DNA from: Chloroflexota bacterium
GTDB lineage: Bacteria; Chloroflexota; Anaerolineae; Anaerolineales; JACQED01
Length of the DNA: 21,126 nucleotides
Direction: 5' to 3'
Assembly: GCA_016200785.1 (NCBI GenBank)
Contig: JACQED010000147.1
Span: 1-21,126, forward strand
Shown: piece by piece, positions 14,531 through 21,126 of the stretch
Position numbering within the stretch: position 1 is the first letter of the stretch
Layout of the letters: the number at the start of each line of letters is the position of its first letter
The notes under the pieces: model-generated
What the model saw: the letters and a program-made list of their open reading frames with translations, nothing else
What the model was told of the DNA's origin: nothing
Databases searched by the model: none
Made by a program: the position numbers and the translations under genes

Positions 14531-14551
14531 GCGCCTGTAAGGCGCTCCTAC
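14531..14551. repeat. GCGCCTGTAAGGCGC small palindrome
   Basis: Arms GCGCCT and AGGCGC with loop GTA, followed by TCCTAC. It lies just past, and slightly overlapping, the mvhD3 stop; a REP-like intergenic palindrome. Confidence 0.5.
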
Positions 14552-14967
14552 TGCCTCAACGGGTTCGGCCCGAGTTTTCTCACCCTCTCCGTCATCTCGC
14601 GCGCGGCCTTCGCGAACGTCGCCCCTTGTCCGCCGGAGAGGAAGTACATCTCCAATCGCTCGCCTTCGATGCCGATGCTCTCCAGCAGTTTGCGCGCCCG
14701 CGCGACGCGCGCCCGGCCGCGCTCGTTGCCCCGCACGTGGTGACAGTTGCCCAGCGGGCAGGCTACGACGTAAACCGCGTCTGCGCCTTTCTCGAACGCT
14801 TCGAGGATGTAGCGCACGTCGGTCTTGCCCGTGCACGGGAGGCGCACGAGTTTGATGTTGGCCGGATATTGCAACTTCAGCGCGCCGGCGGTGTCGGCGG
14901 CCATATAGGCGCAGTAGATGCAGGTGAAGGCGGTTATCTCGGGTTCGAAGTGACCGTTAGAGTTCAT
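14548..14967 (-). CDS. mvhD: MvhD-type iron-sulfur subunit, copy 3
   Basis: 139 residues, the most divergent of the three copies. It has EITAFTCIYCAYMAADTAG (Cys16, Cys19; the first Cys of the CC pair in copies 1 and 2 is Thr here), PCTGKTD (Cys45) and VVACPLGNCHH (Cys70, Cys75). The position that is selenocysteine in copy 2 is Cys70. The ATG at 14967 overlaps the end of hdrA3 by 11 bases, so the two are translated together. In the family it passes electrons into HdrA. The altered N-terminal cysteine pattern suggests a changed cluster site or partner. Confidence 0.9.
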   Translation of the reverse strand: MNSNGHFEPEITAFTCIYCAYMAADTAGALKLQYPANIKLVRLPCTGKTDVRYILEAFEKGADAVYVVACPLGNCHHVRGNERGRARVARARKLLESIGIEGERLEMYFLSGGQGATFAKAAREMTERVRKLGPNPLRQ

Positions 14968-17900
14968 GCTCGACCCTGACTCCCCATCTCCCCACGCCGC
15001 TCATGATCTGCTCGTCCCGATAGTTCAGCAACTCGATGGCCTTGGCCGGGCATTCGGCGGTGCAGGTGCCGCAGCCCTGACAGCGGGCTGGATCGATCCA
15101 CGCTGCCCCCGTGAGGCCGCCCACGCCTTTGAAGTCAACGCGGATTTGTGGAATGCCGAACGGGCAGGAGCGCACGCAGGTGAGACAGCCGGTGCATTTG
15201 GCTTGATCCACGATCGCGACCACGCCGCCGATGTACAGCGGTTCTTTCGACAGCACGGTGATCGCTCTGCCCGCCGCCGCCAGCGCGTACGAAATGCACT
15301 CTTCGATGAACTTCGGATAATGTGCAATCCCGGCGAGGAAGATGCCCTCTTCCATGAAGTCCATCGGGCGCATTTTCAAGTGGGCTTCGAGGAAAAACCC
15401 CTCTGTCGAAAGCGGCACGTGCAGTGCTTGCGCCAGCGAAGCCGTGTCCTCGCCCGGCGCGATCGACATGCTCAGGGCGATAAGGTCAGGTTGCAACTCC
15501 AGAGTCTGGCCGAAGACGTGCTCGTGGATGCGGACCACGATTGCTGATGGCTGATTGCCGATTGCCGATTGCGGAGCGGTCTTCGGGATTTGAGATTTGC
15601 GATTTGAGATTTGGAGTTTGGGATTTGGGATTTCGACAATCGGCCGATCGCCGTCTGTGTACCGCACGAACAGCACACCGCGCCGCCGTGCTTCAAGATA
15701 GAATTTCTCGCGGAAGCCGTAGGTGATGATGTCCTTGTACAGAATCGTCACCCGGCAATTCGGATTCAGCATCTTGATGCGAATGGCGTTCTTGAGCGTG
15801 TTGGTGCAACAGGTGCGCGAGCAGTAATCCGGCGCGCCCTCCGGCCGCACGCACTGGATCATGGCGATGTGCTTCATCGCCACGATGCGCTCGGGCTGGT
15901 GAGCGATCAGCTCCTCGAGCTCGGACTGCCGCACGACGCGCGGATCGAGTCCGAGGCCGTAGCGCCCGTCGCTCGACTCGCGCGCTCCCGTCGCCAGAAC
16001 CGTCGCGCCGTGGTCGATCTCGGTTTCGACGACAGCGCCGCCGGGGGCGCGGGCGCGCACGACGGAGCGGAACGCGCCAACGCTTCCGGCGTGCCGCACG
16101 ACTTCACTCTTCATGTGCGTCGTGATGCGCTCGTGCGCGATGATGCGGTTCACCAGATCGCGCAGCAACCGCTGCGGGTTTGCCCCCTCCGCCACGTAAT
16201 AGATGTGATGCAGGTTGCCGCCAAGCGCATCGGATTTCTCGACGAGATGCACGTCGAATCCGCTGTCCGCGATGGCCAGCGCGGCGGTCATCCCCGAGAC
16301 GCCGCCGCCGATCACCAGTGCTGTCCGGCTTGGGGCGCGCGGCTCTTTGGAGATCGCCTGCGCGGGGCGGATGCGCGAGACGCCGAGGCGCACGAGTTCT
16401 TTCGCCTTGCGCGTGGCCCCGTCGGGGTCGGCGGCGTGCACCCACGCGCATTGCTCACGCAGGTTCACCATCTCCGTCAGATACGGATTCAAGCCGGCTT
16501 CGCGCGCCGTGCGCTGGAAGAGTGACTCGTGGGTCCGGTGACTGCACGCGCCCACGACGACGCGATTCAGTTCGAGATCGATAGTCGCCCGGCGAATGTG
16601 ATTCAATCCGTCGGGAAAGCACGCAAACGGCAGGTACTCGGCGTGAACCACGTCGGGCAGACCGGCGGCGAAGGCCGCCGTCTGCGGCGCGTTCACCACG
16701 TCCGCAATGCTTCCGCCGCAGCCGCACACGAAGACGCCGACGCGCGGCTTCTCTCCGGTCACGTCGCGCTCCGGACCGAGCAACCCGGTTTCCTGGAGCA
16801 GTCGGGCTTCACCGTAGATGAATGGATATTGGCGCGACGACGGCAGGCGGCCTAGTTTCTCGCGCATCAGCCGCATGGCCTCAGCCGCCGCGCCGGAGGC
16901 GTCGATAATCGTCTCCCCGATCTCTTTGGGTGAGGCGAACGCGCCGCATACGAATACGCCGGGGCGCGAAGTTTCAAGCGGGGAGAATTTGTCGGTCTGG
17001 CAGAAACCGTATTCGTTGAGTTCGATGCCGAGGGCGCGCGCGAGGAGATCGGCTTGCTCCGGCGGGCGCACGCCGACGGCGAGCACGACCATGTCGTATC
17101 GGTCTTCGACGATCGGCCCTTGCCCGGGCGCAGCCTCGCCGTGCATACGCCCGGACGGGTAGCGTAGCATCAAGTCGTGTGTGGCCGGGTCCTGACGGAT
17201 TTCGGAAATGCGGCATCGCGTGTATTGAACTCCGTGCCGGTCGCGCGCCTGAGTGTAGTAAGCGTTGTACTCCTTGTTGAATGCCCTCTCGTCCATCGTG
17301 AAGATGTGCGCCTCGACGTCGGGCAGGCGTTGCTTCGCCAGCATCGCCTCTTTGGTGGCGTACATGCAGCAGATGGCCGAGCAATAGGGGGCGGCCACTT
17401 GTGCCGCCCCCACTGCTCTTTGATCGCGCGAGCCGATGCACTGCAGCCAGGCGATCTTCTTCGGCGGCCTGCCGTCGGACGGACGCGCCACGGTGCCCTC
17501 GGTCGGGCCGGAGTGCGAGGCCAGCCGCTCGTACTGCATCGAGGTGATGACGTTGGGGAAGCGCCCGAAGCCGAACTCCTGCATCTCGCGCGGATTAAAC
17601 GGCTTGTAACCCACGGCGAGGATCACCGCGCCGACGTGGATCGTTCTTTCGGTGACGGCCGCATCCAGATTCACGGCGGCCGTCGGGCAGACCTCGACAC
17701 ACTTGCGGCACTCGTCGCAGGCCTCGGTCTTTTCGAGCAGGTAATACGAGTCGGGCACGGCGCGCGGCGCGGATTTGCTGATCGCCTTGCGCAGGGTCAG
17801 GCCCATCTGAAAACCGGATGGCCGCTCGACCGGGCAGACGTCGGCGCACAAACCGCAGTTGATGCACTTAGCGTATTGCGGTTGCCGACGCAGGCGCACG

Positions 17901-18235
17901 GTGAAGTCTCCCGCTTGCCCGTCGCAGGCGAGCACGTCGGTCGAGGTCAGCACTTCGATGTTCGGGTGCAGATTGTTGTCGAGCAGGATGGGGCTGATGG
18001 AGGGGCGGGTACAGCCGTAGCCGTGATCCGAGGTGCCGCGGCACAGCACGCAGTCGTGGGTGGGGAACATGAATCCCAACTGGGCCACGCGCCCACCGAG
18101 AGCCGGGGTGCCTTCGACGAGATAGGCCTTCAGGCCGGCCTCGGCCACGTCAATCGCGGCGCGCATTCCGCCCACGCCACCGCCGATGATTAGCACCGCG
18201 CCGTGCGTGTGGTGGTTGTCATCTGGAGCAGTCAC
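14957..18235 (-). CDS. hdrA: HdrA-like double flavoprotein with ferredoxin domains, copy 3 (no NfnB insert)
   Basis: 1092 residues starting with GTG at 18235; no clear ribosome site is visible. It has the same HdrA double layout as copies 1 and 2 but lacks the ~450-residue GltD/NfnB module. FAD loop GGGVGGM (18-24); FPTHDCVLC (58-65) then GYGC (72-75), giving an extra cysteine; CINCGLCADVCP (124-135); CDECRKCVEVCP (173-184) where the insert would end; LQCIGSRD (264-271) and CSAICCMYATKEA (285-297). Second half from VGVFVCGCG (499), FAD loop GGGVSGM (643-649), QCVRPEG...CSRTCC, and [4Fe-4S] motifs at 1014-1025 and 1052-1063. Without an NAD(P)H module it probably takes electrons from MvhD3 or another partner. 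Two repeat-coded insertions are present. Closest HdrA module to the CO dehydrogenase gene. Confidence 0.9.
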   Translation of the reverse strand: MTAPDDNHHTHGAVLIIGGGVGGMRAAIDVAEAGLKAYLVEGTPALGGRVAQLGFMFPTHDCVLCRGTSDHGYGCTRPSISPILLDNNLHPNIEVLTSTDVLACDGQAGDFTVRLRRQPQYAKCINCGLCADVCPVERPSGFQMGLTLRKAISKSAPRAVPDSYYLLEKTEACDECRKCVEVCPTAAVNLDAAVTERTIHVGAVILAVGYKPFNPREMQEFGFGRFPNVITSMQYERLASHSGPTEGTVARPSDGRPPKKIAWLQCIGSRDQRAVGAAQVAAPYCSAICCMYATKEAMLAKQRLPDVEAHIFTMDERAFNKEYNAYYTQARDRHGVQYTRCRISEIRQDPATHDLMLRYPSGRMHGEAAPGQGPIVEDRYDMVVLAVGVRPPEQADLLARALGIELNEYGFCQTDKFSPLETSRPGVFVCGAFASPKEIGETIIDASGAAAEAMRLMREKLGRLPSSRQYPFIYGEARLLQETGLLGPERDVTGEKPRVGVFVCGCGGSIADVVNAPQTAAFAAGLPDVVHAEYLPFACFPDGLNHIRRATIDLELNRVVVGACSHRTHESLFQRTAREAGLNPYLTEMVNLREQCAWVHAADPDGATRKAKELVRLGVSRIRPAQAISKEPRAPSRTALVIGGGVSGMTAALAIADSGFDVHLVEKSDALGGNLHHIYYVAEGANPQRLLRDLVNRIIAHERITTHMKSEVVRHAGSVGAFRSVVRARAPGGAVVETEIDHGATVLATGARESSDGRYGLGLDPRVVRQSELEELIAHQPERIVAMKHIAMIQCVRPEGAPDYCSRTCCTNTLKNAIRIKMLNPNCRVTILYKDIITYGFREKFYLEARRRGVLFVRYTDGDRPIVEIPNPKLQISNRKSQIPKTAPQSAIGNQPSAIVVRIHEHVFGQTLELQPDLIALSMSIAPGEDTASLAQALHVPLSTEGFFLEAHLKMRPMDFMEEGIFLAGIAHYPKFIEECISYALAAAGRAITVLSKEPLYIGGVVAIVDQAKCTGCLTCVRSCPFGIPQIRVDFKGVGGLTGAAWIDPARCQGCGTCTAECPAKAIELLNYRDEQIMSGVGRWGVRVEHEL
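15541..15640. repeat. In-frame repeat insertion in HdrA3 (site delta)
   Basis: GATTGCCGATTGCCGATTG units, spacer GGAGCGGTC, then GATTTGAGATTTGGAG units. It encodes about residues 867-898, before VVRIHEHVFG, the same place as in HdrA1 and HdrA2. Confidence 0.8.
17387..17411. repeat. GGGGGCGGC...GCCGCCCCC palindromic insertion in HdrA3
   Basis: Nine-base arms GGGGGCGGC (17387-17395) and GCCGCCCCC (17403-17411) around CACTTGT. It encodes AVGAAQVAA in RDQRAVGAAQVAAPYCSAICC, where copies 1 and 2 have RDLTHDYCS / RDQTHDYCS. The insertion is beside cluster cysteines. Confidence 0.75.
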
Positions 18236-18268
18236 ATCGCCAGAATAGGCCTGCCGCGCCGCAGAAGG

Positions 18269-18318
18269 CAGTGCTGAATGTCATCGGCCCGCCTTGACGA
18301 GGTTCATCGTAATTGGAA
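18269..18318 (-). promoter_or_regulatory. Upstream element of hdrA3 shared with hdrA2
   Basis: The minus strand reads CGATGAACCTCGTCAAG then TGACATTCAGCACT, near-identical to the hdrA2 element at 14005-14055. It ends about 34 bases before the GTG start. Confidence 0.5.
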
Positions 18319-18423
18319 GGGAACGGAGAGCGCGGGAGACGTGGGGATTCGGCGGGACAGAAGCGTAATGTTTTCCATGCAGGCCGGAATTCGCGCATTA
18401 AGACTCTGTGGAAAAAGAGATCG

Positions 18424-18452
18424 GTGACAGGGGGCGCGAAAAGTGCTACATT
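18424..18452 (+). promoter_or_regulatory. Sigma70-like promoter for the 127-residue membrane protein
   Basis: GTGACA (18424-18429), 17-base spacer, TACATT (18447-18452). The spacer ends GCGAAAAGTGC, identical to that of the promoter at 19063-19091. Confidence 0.5.
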
Positions 18453-18560
18453 ATCAATGTGGTGAATGTGTCCAGCACGGCGGGCCAAAGAGCAGGCAGA
18501 CCGTCGCCTGCTGCTGTTCAGCCCAATCGCAGCCGACCCGATGGCAGAAAGGAGTGACCC

Positions 18561-18587
18561 ATGCAACTTGCGACGGCCGATGCTTGA
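18561..18587 (+). CDS. Very short open frame (MQLATADA), possible leader peptide
   Basis: ATG at 18561 has AAAGGAGTG upstream at good spacing, but the frame ends after 8 codons. It lies between the 18424 promoter and the gene at 18650. It could be a leader peptide or the start of a lost gene; nothing more can be said. Confidence 0.3.
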   Translation: MQLATADA

Positions 18588-18649
18588 CCTCACGTGCATA
18601 ACATGCAGCGTAGATCGATCCCCAACCTGCCTCTAAAGGAGAAAACGCT

Positions 18650-19033
18650 ATGACTCTCAAAACCCTGTTCACTATCAACGCCGTCGTCGCGGTCGTCTTC
18701 GGAATCGCCTTTGCGGTGGCGCCGGTGCCGCTCATGTCGCTGTATGGCGGCGCGCTGACCCAGGCCGGGACAGTCGTCGCGCAACTCTTCGGCGCGGCGC
18801 TCGTTGGTTTTGCCGTGATCAGTTGGTTGGCCCGAGGCGCTGCCTATTCCGATGCCGTACGGGCTATCGTCGTCGGCTTCGTCGCTGGCGATGTCGTCGG
18901 CTTCGTGCTGTCTCTGCTCGGTCAACTATCCGGCGCGGTGAATGCTCTAGGCTGGAGCACCGTCGTCCTGTACTTGCTGTTGGCCGTGGGTTTCGGGTAT
19001 TTCGAGTTCGCGAAGAAGCCAGTCACCGCTTAA
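18650..19033 (+). CDS. Small four-helix membrane protein, function unknown
   Basis: 127 residues with about four hydrophobic segments: roughly 6-28, 38-62, 68-92 and 98-120. The N-terminus MTLKTLFTINAVVAVVFGIAF is followed by APVPLMSLYGG, a pattern I recognise only from uncharacterised small membrane proteins. The ATG at 18650 has AAAGGAG upstream. It ends with a short basic tail (FAKKPVTA). It stands alone behind its own candidate promoter, on the opposite strand to the HdrA genes and upstream of the CO dehydrogenase. No catalytic motif is visible and no function is assigned. Confidence 0.8.
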   Translation: MTLKTLFTINAVVAVVFGIAFAVAPVPLMSLYGGALTQAGTVVAQLFGAALVGFAVISWLARGAAYSDAVRAIVVGFVAGDVVGFVLSLLGQLSGAVNALGWSTVVLYLLLAVGFGYFEFAKKPVTA

Positions 19034-19062
19034 GCGGAGCCAGAGGTGAGGACAAAGATCAG

Positions 19063-19091
19063 ATGACAGCTTGAGCGAAAAGTGCTAAAGT
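19063..19091 (+). promoter_or_regulatory. Sigma70-like promoter upstream of a terminator
   Basis: ATGACA (19063-19068), 17-base spacer ending GCGAAAAGTGC, TAAAGT (19086-19091). Transcription would start near 19098. Confidence 0.5.
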
Positions 19092-19097
19092 CGCGGT

Positions 19098-19181
19098 ATG
19101 AAGGCCTCTCCCAGTTTGACACGCGGAGATCTCTATCGCGGTTCGACACCCCCGGCTAAGTGACCGGGGGTGTTTTGTTTT
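19098..19181 (+). ncRNA. Candidate small RNA or attenuated leader (~80 nt)
   Basis: It runs from the predicted start after the 19063 promoter to the strong terminator at 19146-19181. There is no open frame with a ribosome site. A CGCG...CGCG stem (about 19123-19141) precedes the terminator hairpin. It could be a free sRNA or a leader controlling the gene at 19238. The start is inferred from promoter position only. Confidence 0.35.
19146..19181 (+). terminator. Intrinsic terminator, plus strand
   Basis: Perfect 10-bp stem ACACCCCCGG (19146-19155) / CCGGGGGTGT (19164-19173), 8-base loop, then TTTGTTTT. It lies between the two small membrane-protein genes. Confidence 0.85.
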
Positions 19182-19237
19182 CCAATCCGGCCCGAATAGG
19201 TCAACAAGCAGACCGGCGTGAACTCAGGAGTTAAGCC

Positions 19238-19642
19238 ATGGTGATTGCCTTGCTCGCCTCCACTTTCGTCATCGCCTTTGCGGTTGCCTCGATCGTCGTG
19301 CTCGTTTTCAACAAGTCCATTGACAGCATCCTCAAGCGGGTCGTGCCTGCCGATATTAGCAGCGCCTGGGCCAGATACCTCCGTTTCGCCGTCTATGTGG
19401 TCGGCATCGGCGGGGGTGTTCGTGTCTGGGATTTCGAGAAATACCTGACCGCGCAGGACCCATACAAGGGTGTCGTTGAGCTCACTCCCGACCGCTGGGT
19501 CTTAGAGGTCTACCAGACAATCATTGGCACGCTGCAAAGCACCGCCATGCTCCTGCTCGTCTTCTTCGTATTTGCCCTGGTCGCCGTGGTGATCGTCCGA
19601 ATATTCGAGACGAGAGCGACCAAAGCAGAAGTCCCCAAATAA
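19238..19642 (+). CDS. Small membrane protein, function unknown
   Basis: 134 residues. A hydrophobic N-terminal segment (2-25) is followed by a charged stretch (KSIDSILKRVVPADISSAWARYLR). A second segment covers about 50-62 (FAVYVVGIGGGVRVW) and a third about 97-121 (QSTAMLLLVFFVFALVAVVIV). The tail is soluble and charged. The ATG at 19238 has AGGAG upstream; an overlapping frame at 19245 is a shadow. It lies 83 bp before the CO dehydrogenase on the same strand, so it may share its transcript. I recognise no family and see no metal-binding or catalytic motif. Confidence 0.75.
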   Translation: MVIALLASTFVIAFAVASIVVLVFNKSIDSILKRVVPADISSAWARYLRFAVYVVGIGGGVRVWDFEKYLTAQDPYKGVVELTPDRWVLEVYQTIIGTLQSTAMLLLVFFVFALVAVVIVRIFETRATKAEVPK

Positions 19643-19655
19643 TCGGGCCAGAAGA

Positions 19656-19686
19656 GTCTATAGACACGAACCGAGTCGTCGACTCG
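19656..19686 (+). promoter_or_regulatory. Palindromes upstream of the CO dehydrogenase gene
   Basis: GTCTATAGAC (19656-19665) is a perfect 10-base palindrome. CGAGTC/GACTCG (19672-19677, 19681-19686) forms a hairpin with a 3-base loop and no T-run after it. It may be an operator or leader structure; this is inferred from symmetry and position only. Confidence 0.3.
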
Positions 19687-19725
19687 TTCGGCAGAATCAA
19701 CATCGTCCGAGAAAGGAGAACCCTC

Positions 19726-21126
19726 ATGTTGCCTTCTGACCGTTCCACTTCACCCGATTCCATCGAGATGATCGGCGTCGCGCAGAAACTCGGCGCAGAA
19801 CTCGTTTGGGATCGCTACGTCTCGCAGTTGCCGCAGTGCGGCTTCGGCGAGACCGGCCTGTGTTGCCGCCACTGCCTGCAAGGCCCGTGCCGGATCGATC
19901 CATTCGGCAACGGCCCGAAAGCGGGCGTGTGCGGCGCGACGGCCGACACGTTTGTGGCGCGCGGCCTCGACCGCGCCATCGCCGCCGGCACGGCGGCGCA
20001 CTCCGGCCACGCCAAACACCTCGCCCACACGCTCAAGAAACTCGCCGATGGCAAAGCGCCGGATTATCACATCCGCGACTCAGGCAAACTTCGCGCCGTC
20101 GCCGAGCGGATGGGCGTCAAGCTCGACGGCAAGCCTGACGAAGTGATTGCCGGCGAACTGGCCGACCTCGCGTTGGACGAATTCTCCGAGCGCCACGCGC
20201 CGGTGGCCTGGGCAACGAAGACGCTGACCTCGGCGCGCTTGAAGAAATTCGGCGACATGGGGCTTCTGCCCAACGGCATCGACTCCGCGATCTCGGAAGT
20301 GATGCACCGGACGACGAACGGCGTGGACGCCGATCCGGTGAACCTTCTGCTCGGCGGCATCAAGTGCGCCGTCGCCGACTACGACGGCATGGCGCTCGCC
20401 ACCGATCTCTCCGACATTCTCTTCGGCGTGCCCCAGCCGACGGTCGCCGCCGCCAACCTCGGCACGTTGAAGAAGAACGCGGTCAACGTCGCCGTGCACG
20501 GGCACAACCCGGTGCTCTCGGATATGGTCGTCACCATCGCGCCGGAGATGGAGGGCGCGGCCAAAGCCGCCGGCGCGACCGAGGGCATCAACATCGTCGG
20601 CATCTGCTGCACCGGCAACGAGGTGATGATGCGGCACGGCATCCCGATGGCGACCTCGTCGGTGTCGCAGGAACTCGCCATCCTCACCGGGGTGCTCGAC
20701 GCGATGATCGTGGACTATCAATGTGTCATGCCGAGCCTCACCAAGATGGCCGAGGGCTTCCAGACCAAAGTCATCACGACGATGGGCATGGCGAAGATGC
20801 CCGGCGCGATTCACGTCAACTTCGAGGAAGAACACGCGGCCGAGGGAGCGCGGAAGATTCTGCGAATGGCGATCGAAGCCTTCAAAGCGCGCGACCCGGC
20901 CAAAGCGCACATCCCCGACGTCCGCAGTACGGCCATCGCCGGCGTCTCCGCCGAGGCGGTTCTCGGCATCCTCGCCAAACTCGATGGCGGTGATCCGCTC
21001 AAGCCGCTGATTGACAACATCGTCAACGGAAACATCGCCGGCGTCTGCCTCTTTGCCGGCTGCAACAACGTGAAGATTCCGCAAGACCGGAATTTCATCA
21101 CGATGGTGAAGGAACTGGCGAAGCGC
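19726..21126 (+). CDS. cooS: Anaerobic Ni-Fe carbon monoxide dehydrogenase catalytic subunit (N-terminal 467 residues; runs off the window)
   Basis: Open from ATG 19726 (AAAGGAG upstream) to the window end without a stop. The N-terminal cluster region CGFGETGLCCRHCLQGPC...AGVCGA supplies Cys38 and 46 (D-cluster) and Cys47, 50, 55, 69 (B-cluster), as in Ni-CODHs. C-cluster residues visible are His260 in HGHNPVLSD, Cys294/295 in GICCTGNE, Cys333 in DYQC and Cys446 in AGCNNVK. The two remaining family ligands would lie past the window edge. The enzyme interconverts CO and CO2 and supplies CO to acetyl-CoA synthase in the Wood-Ljungdahl carbonyl branch, using ferredoxin. It could be named acsA if acetyl-CoA synthase genes follow. 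It is divergent from the HdrA/MetFV genes. Confidence 0.95.
   Translation, partial: MLPSDRSTSPDSIEMIGVAQKLGAELVWDRYVSQLPQCGFGETGLCCRHCLQGPCRIDPFGNGPKAGVCGATADTFVARGLDRAIAAGTAAHSGHAKHLAHTLKKLADGKAPDYHIRDSGKLRAVAERMGVKLDGKPDEVIAGELADLALDEFSERHAPVAWATKTLTSARLKKFGDMGLLPNGIDSAISEVMHRTTNGVDADPVNLLLGGIKCAVADYDGMALATDLSDILFGVPQPTVAAANLGTLKKNAVNVAVHGHNPVLSDMVVTIAPEMEGAAKAAGATEGINIVGICCTGNEVMMRHGIPMATSSVSQELAILTGVLDAMIVDYQCVMPSLTKMAEGFQTKVITTMGMAKMPGAIHVNFEEEHAAEGARKILRMAIEAFKARDPAKAHIPDVRSTAIAGVSAEAVLGILAKLDGGDPLKPLIDNIVNGNIAGVCLFAGCNNVKIPQDRNFITMVKELAKR

Larger units (their letters stand above)
13927..14547. other. Intergenic region between hdrA2 and mvhD3
   Basis: No convincing protein gene. It holds the hdrA2 upstream element (about 14005-14055), several local hairpins on the plus strand (TGACTCT/AGAGTCA at about 14112-14139; ACATCT/AGATGT at about 14213-14229) and a strong plus-strand terminator at 14484-14521. 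Two short open frames (71 and 73 codons) have no recognisable features. Confidence 0.6.
18236..18649. other. Divergent intergenic region between hdrA3 and the 127-residue membrane protein
   Basis: It holds the hdrA3 upstream element (18269-18318), a plus-strand promoter (18424-18452), a hairpin AGCAGGC/GCCTGCT (18491-18512) and a very short open frame with a strong ribosome site (18561-18587). No longer gene is seen. Confidence 0.7.

Noticed and set aside
19098..19173. tRNA-like segment containing GGTTCGA
   Set aside because: No acceptor stem, anticodon arm or CCA end; the 3' half is an intrinsic terminator.
20080..21084. 334-codon minus-strand open frame
   Set aside because: It is antisense to the CO dehydrogenase gene, whose cluster-binding motifs are unambiguous; a high-GC shadow frame.

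Overview
The window (about 60% G+C by eye) is a Wood-Ljungdahl / flavin-based electron-bifurcation locus of an anaerobic bacterium. Methylenetetrahydrofolate reductase subunits (MetF, MetV) lie at the left end, three HdrA-MvhD electron-transfer modules fill the middle, and an anaerobic Ni-Fe CO dehydrogenase (CooS/AcsA type) starts at the right end. I infer an uncultured-type, probably Chloroflexota (Anaerolineae-like) organism. The reasons are gene content, GTG/TTG starts and dense in-frame short repeats. That taxonomy is a guess.

Layout. Nearly everything from 18235 down to 1 is read on the minus strand, in this order: HdrA3 (18235-14957), MvhD3 (14967-14548), a ~620 bp gap holding a plus-strand terminator and possible ncRNA, HdrA2 (13926-9280), a decayed four-helix-bundle gene between 31-base inverted repeats, a selenocysteine MvhD2 (9015-8587), a receiver-only response regulator, a soluble cNMP-domain histidine kinase, HdrA1 (6919-2234), MvhD1, a GNAT acetyltransferase, MetV and the start of MetF. 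On the plus strand are two small membrane proteins (18650-19033 and 19238-19642), each with a candidate promoter upstream, then the CO dehydrogenase (19726 to the window end).

How it may work. In the known Moorella arrangement, MetF-MetV works with HdrCBA-MvhD. Here no HdrB or HdrC is visible. Instead HdrA1 and HdrA2 are ~1550-residue fusions: an HdrA flavoprotein with a GltD/NfnB-like NAD(P)H:FAD module spliced into it, then a second HdrA-like flavin half and two C-terminal [4Fe-4S] motifs. I infer a MetFV-HdrA-MvhD complex that could take electrons from NAD(P)H and exchange them with ferredoxin while reducing methylene-H4folate. MvhD2 carries an in-frame TGA exactly where its paralogues have Cys, followed by a hairpin that fits bacterial SECIS rules.

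The second striking feature is repeats. Several families of short palindromic repeats occupy most gene junctions. They are also inserted in frame at about a dozen sites in the three HdrA genes and at the N- and C-termini of MvhD1. Several insertion sites are the same in different paralogues.
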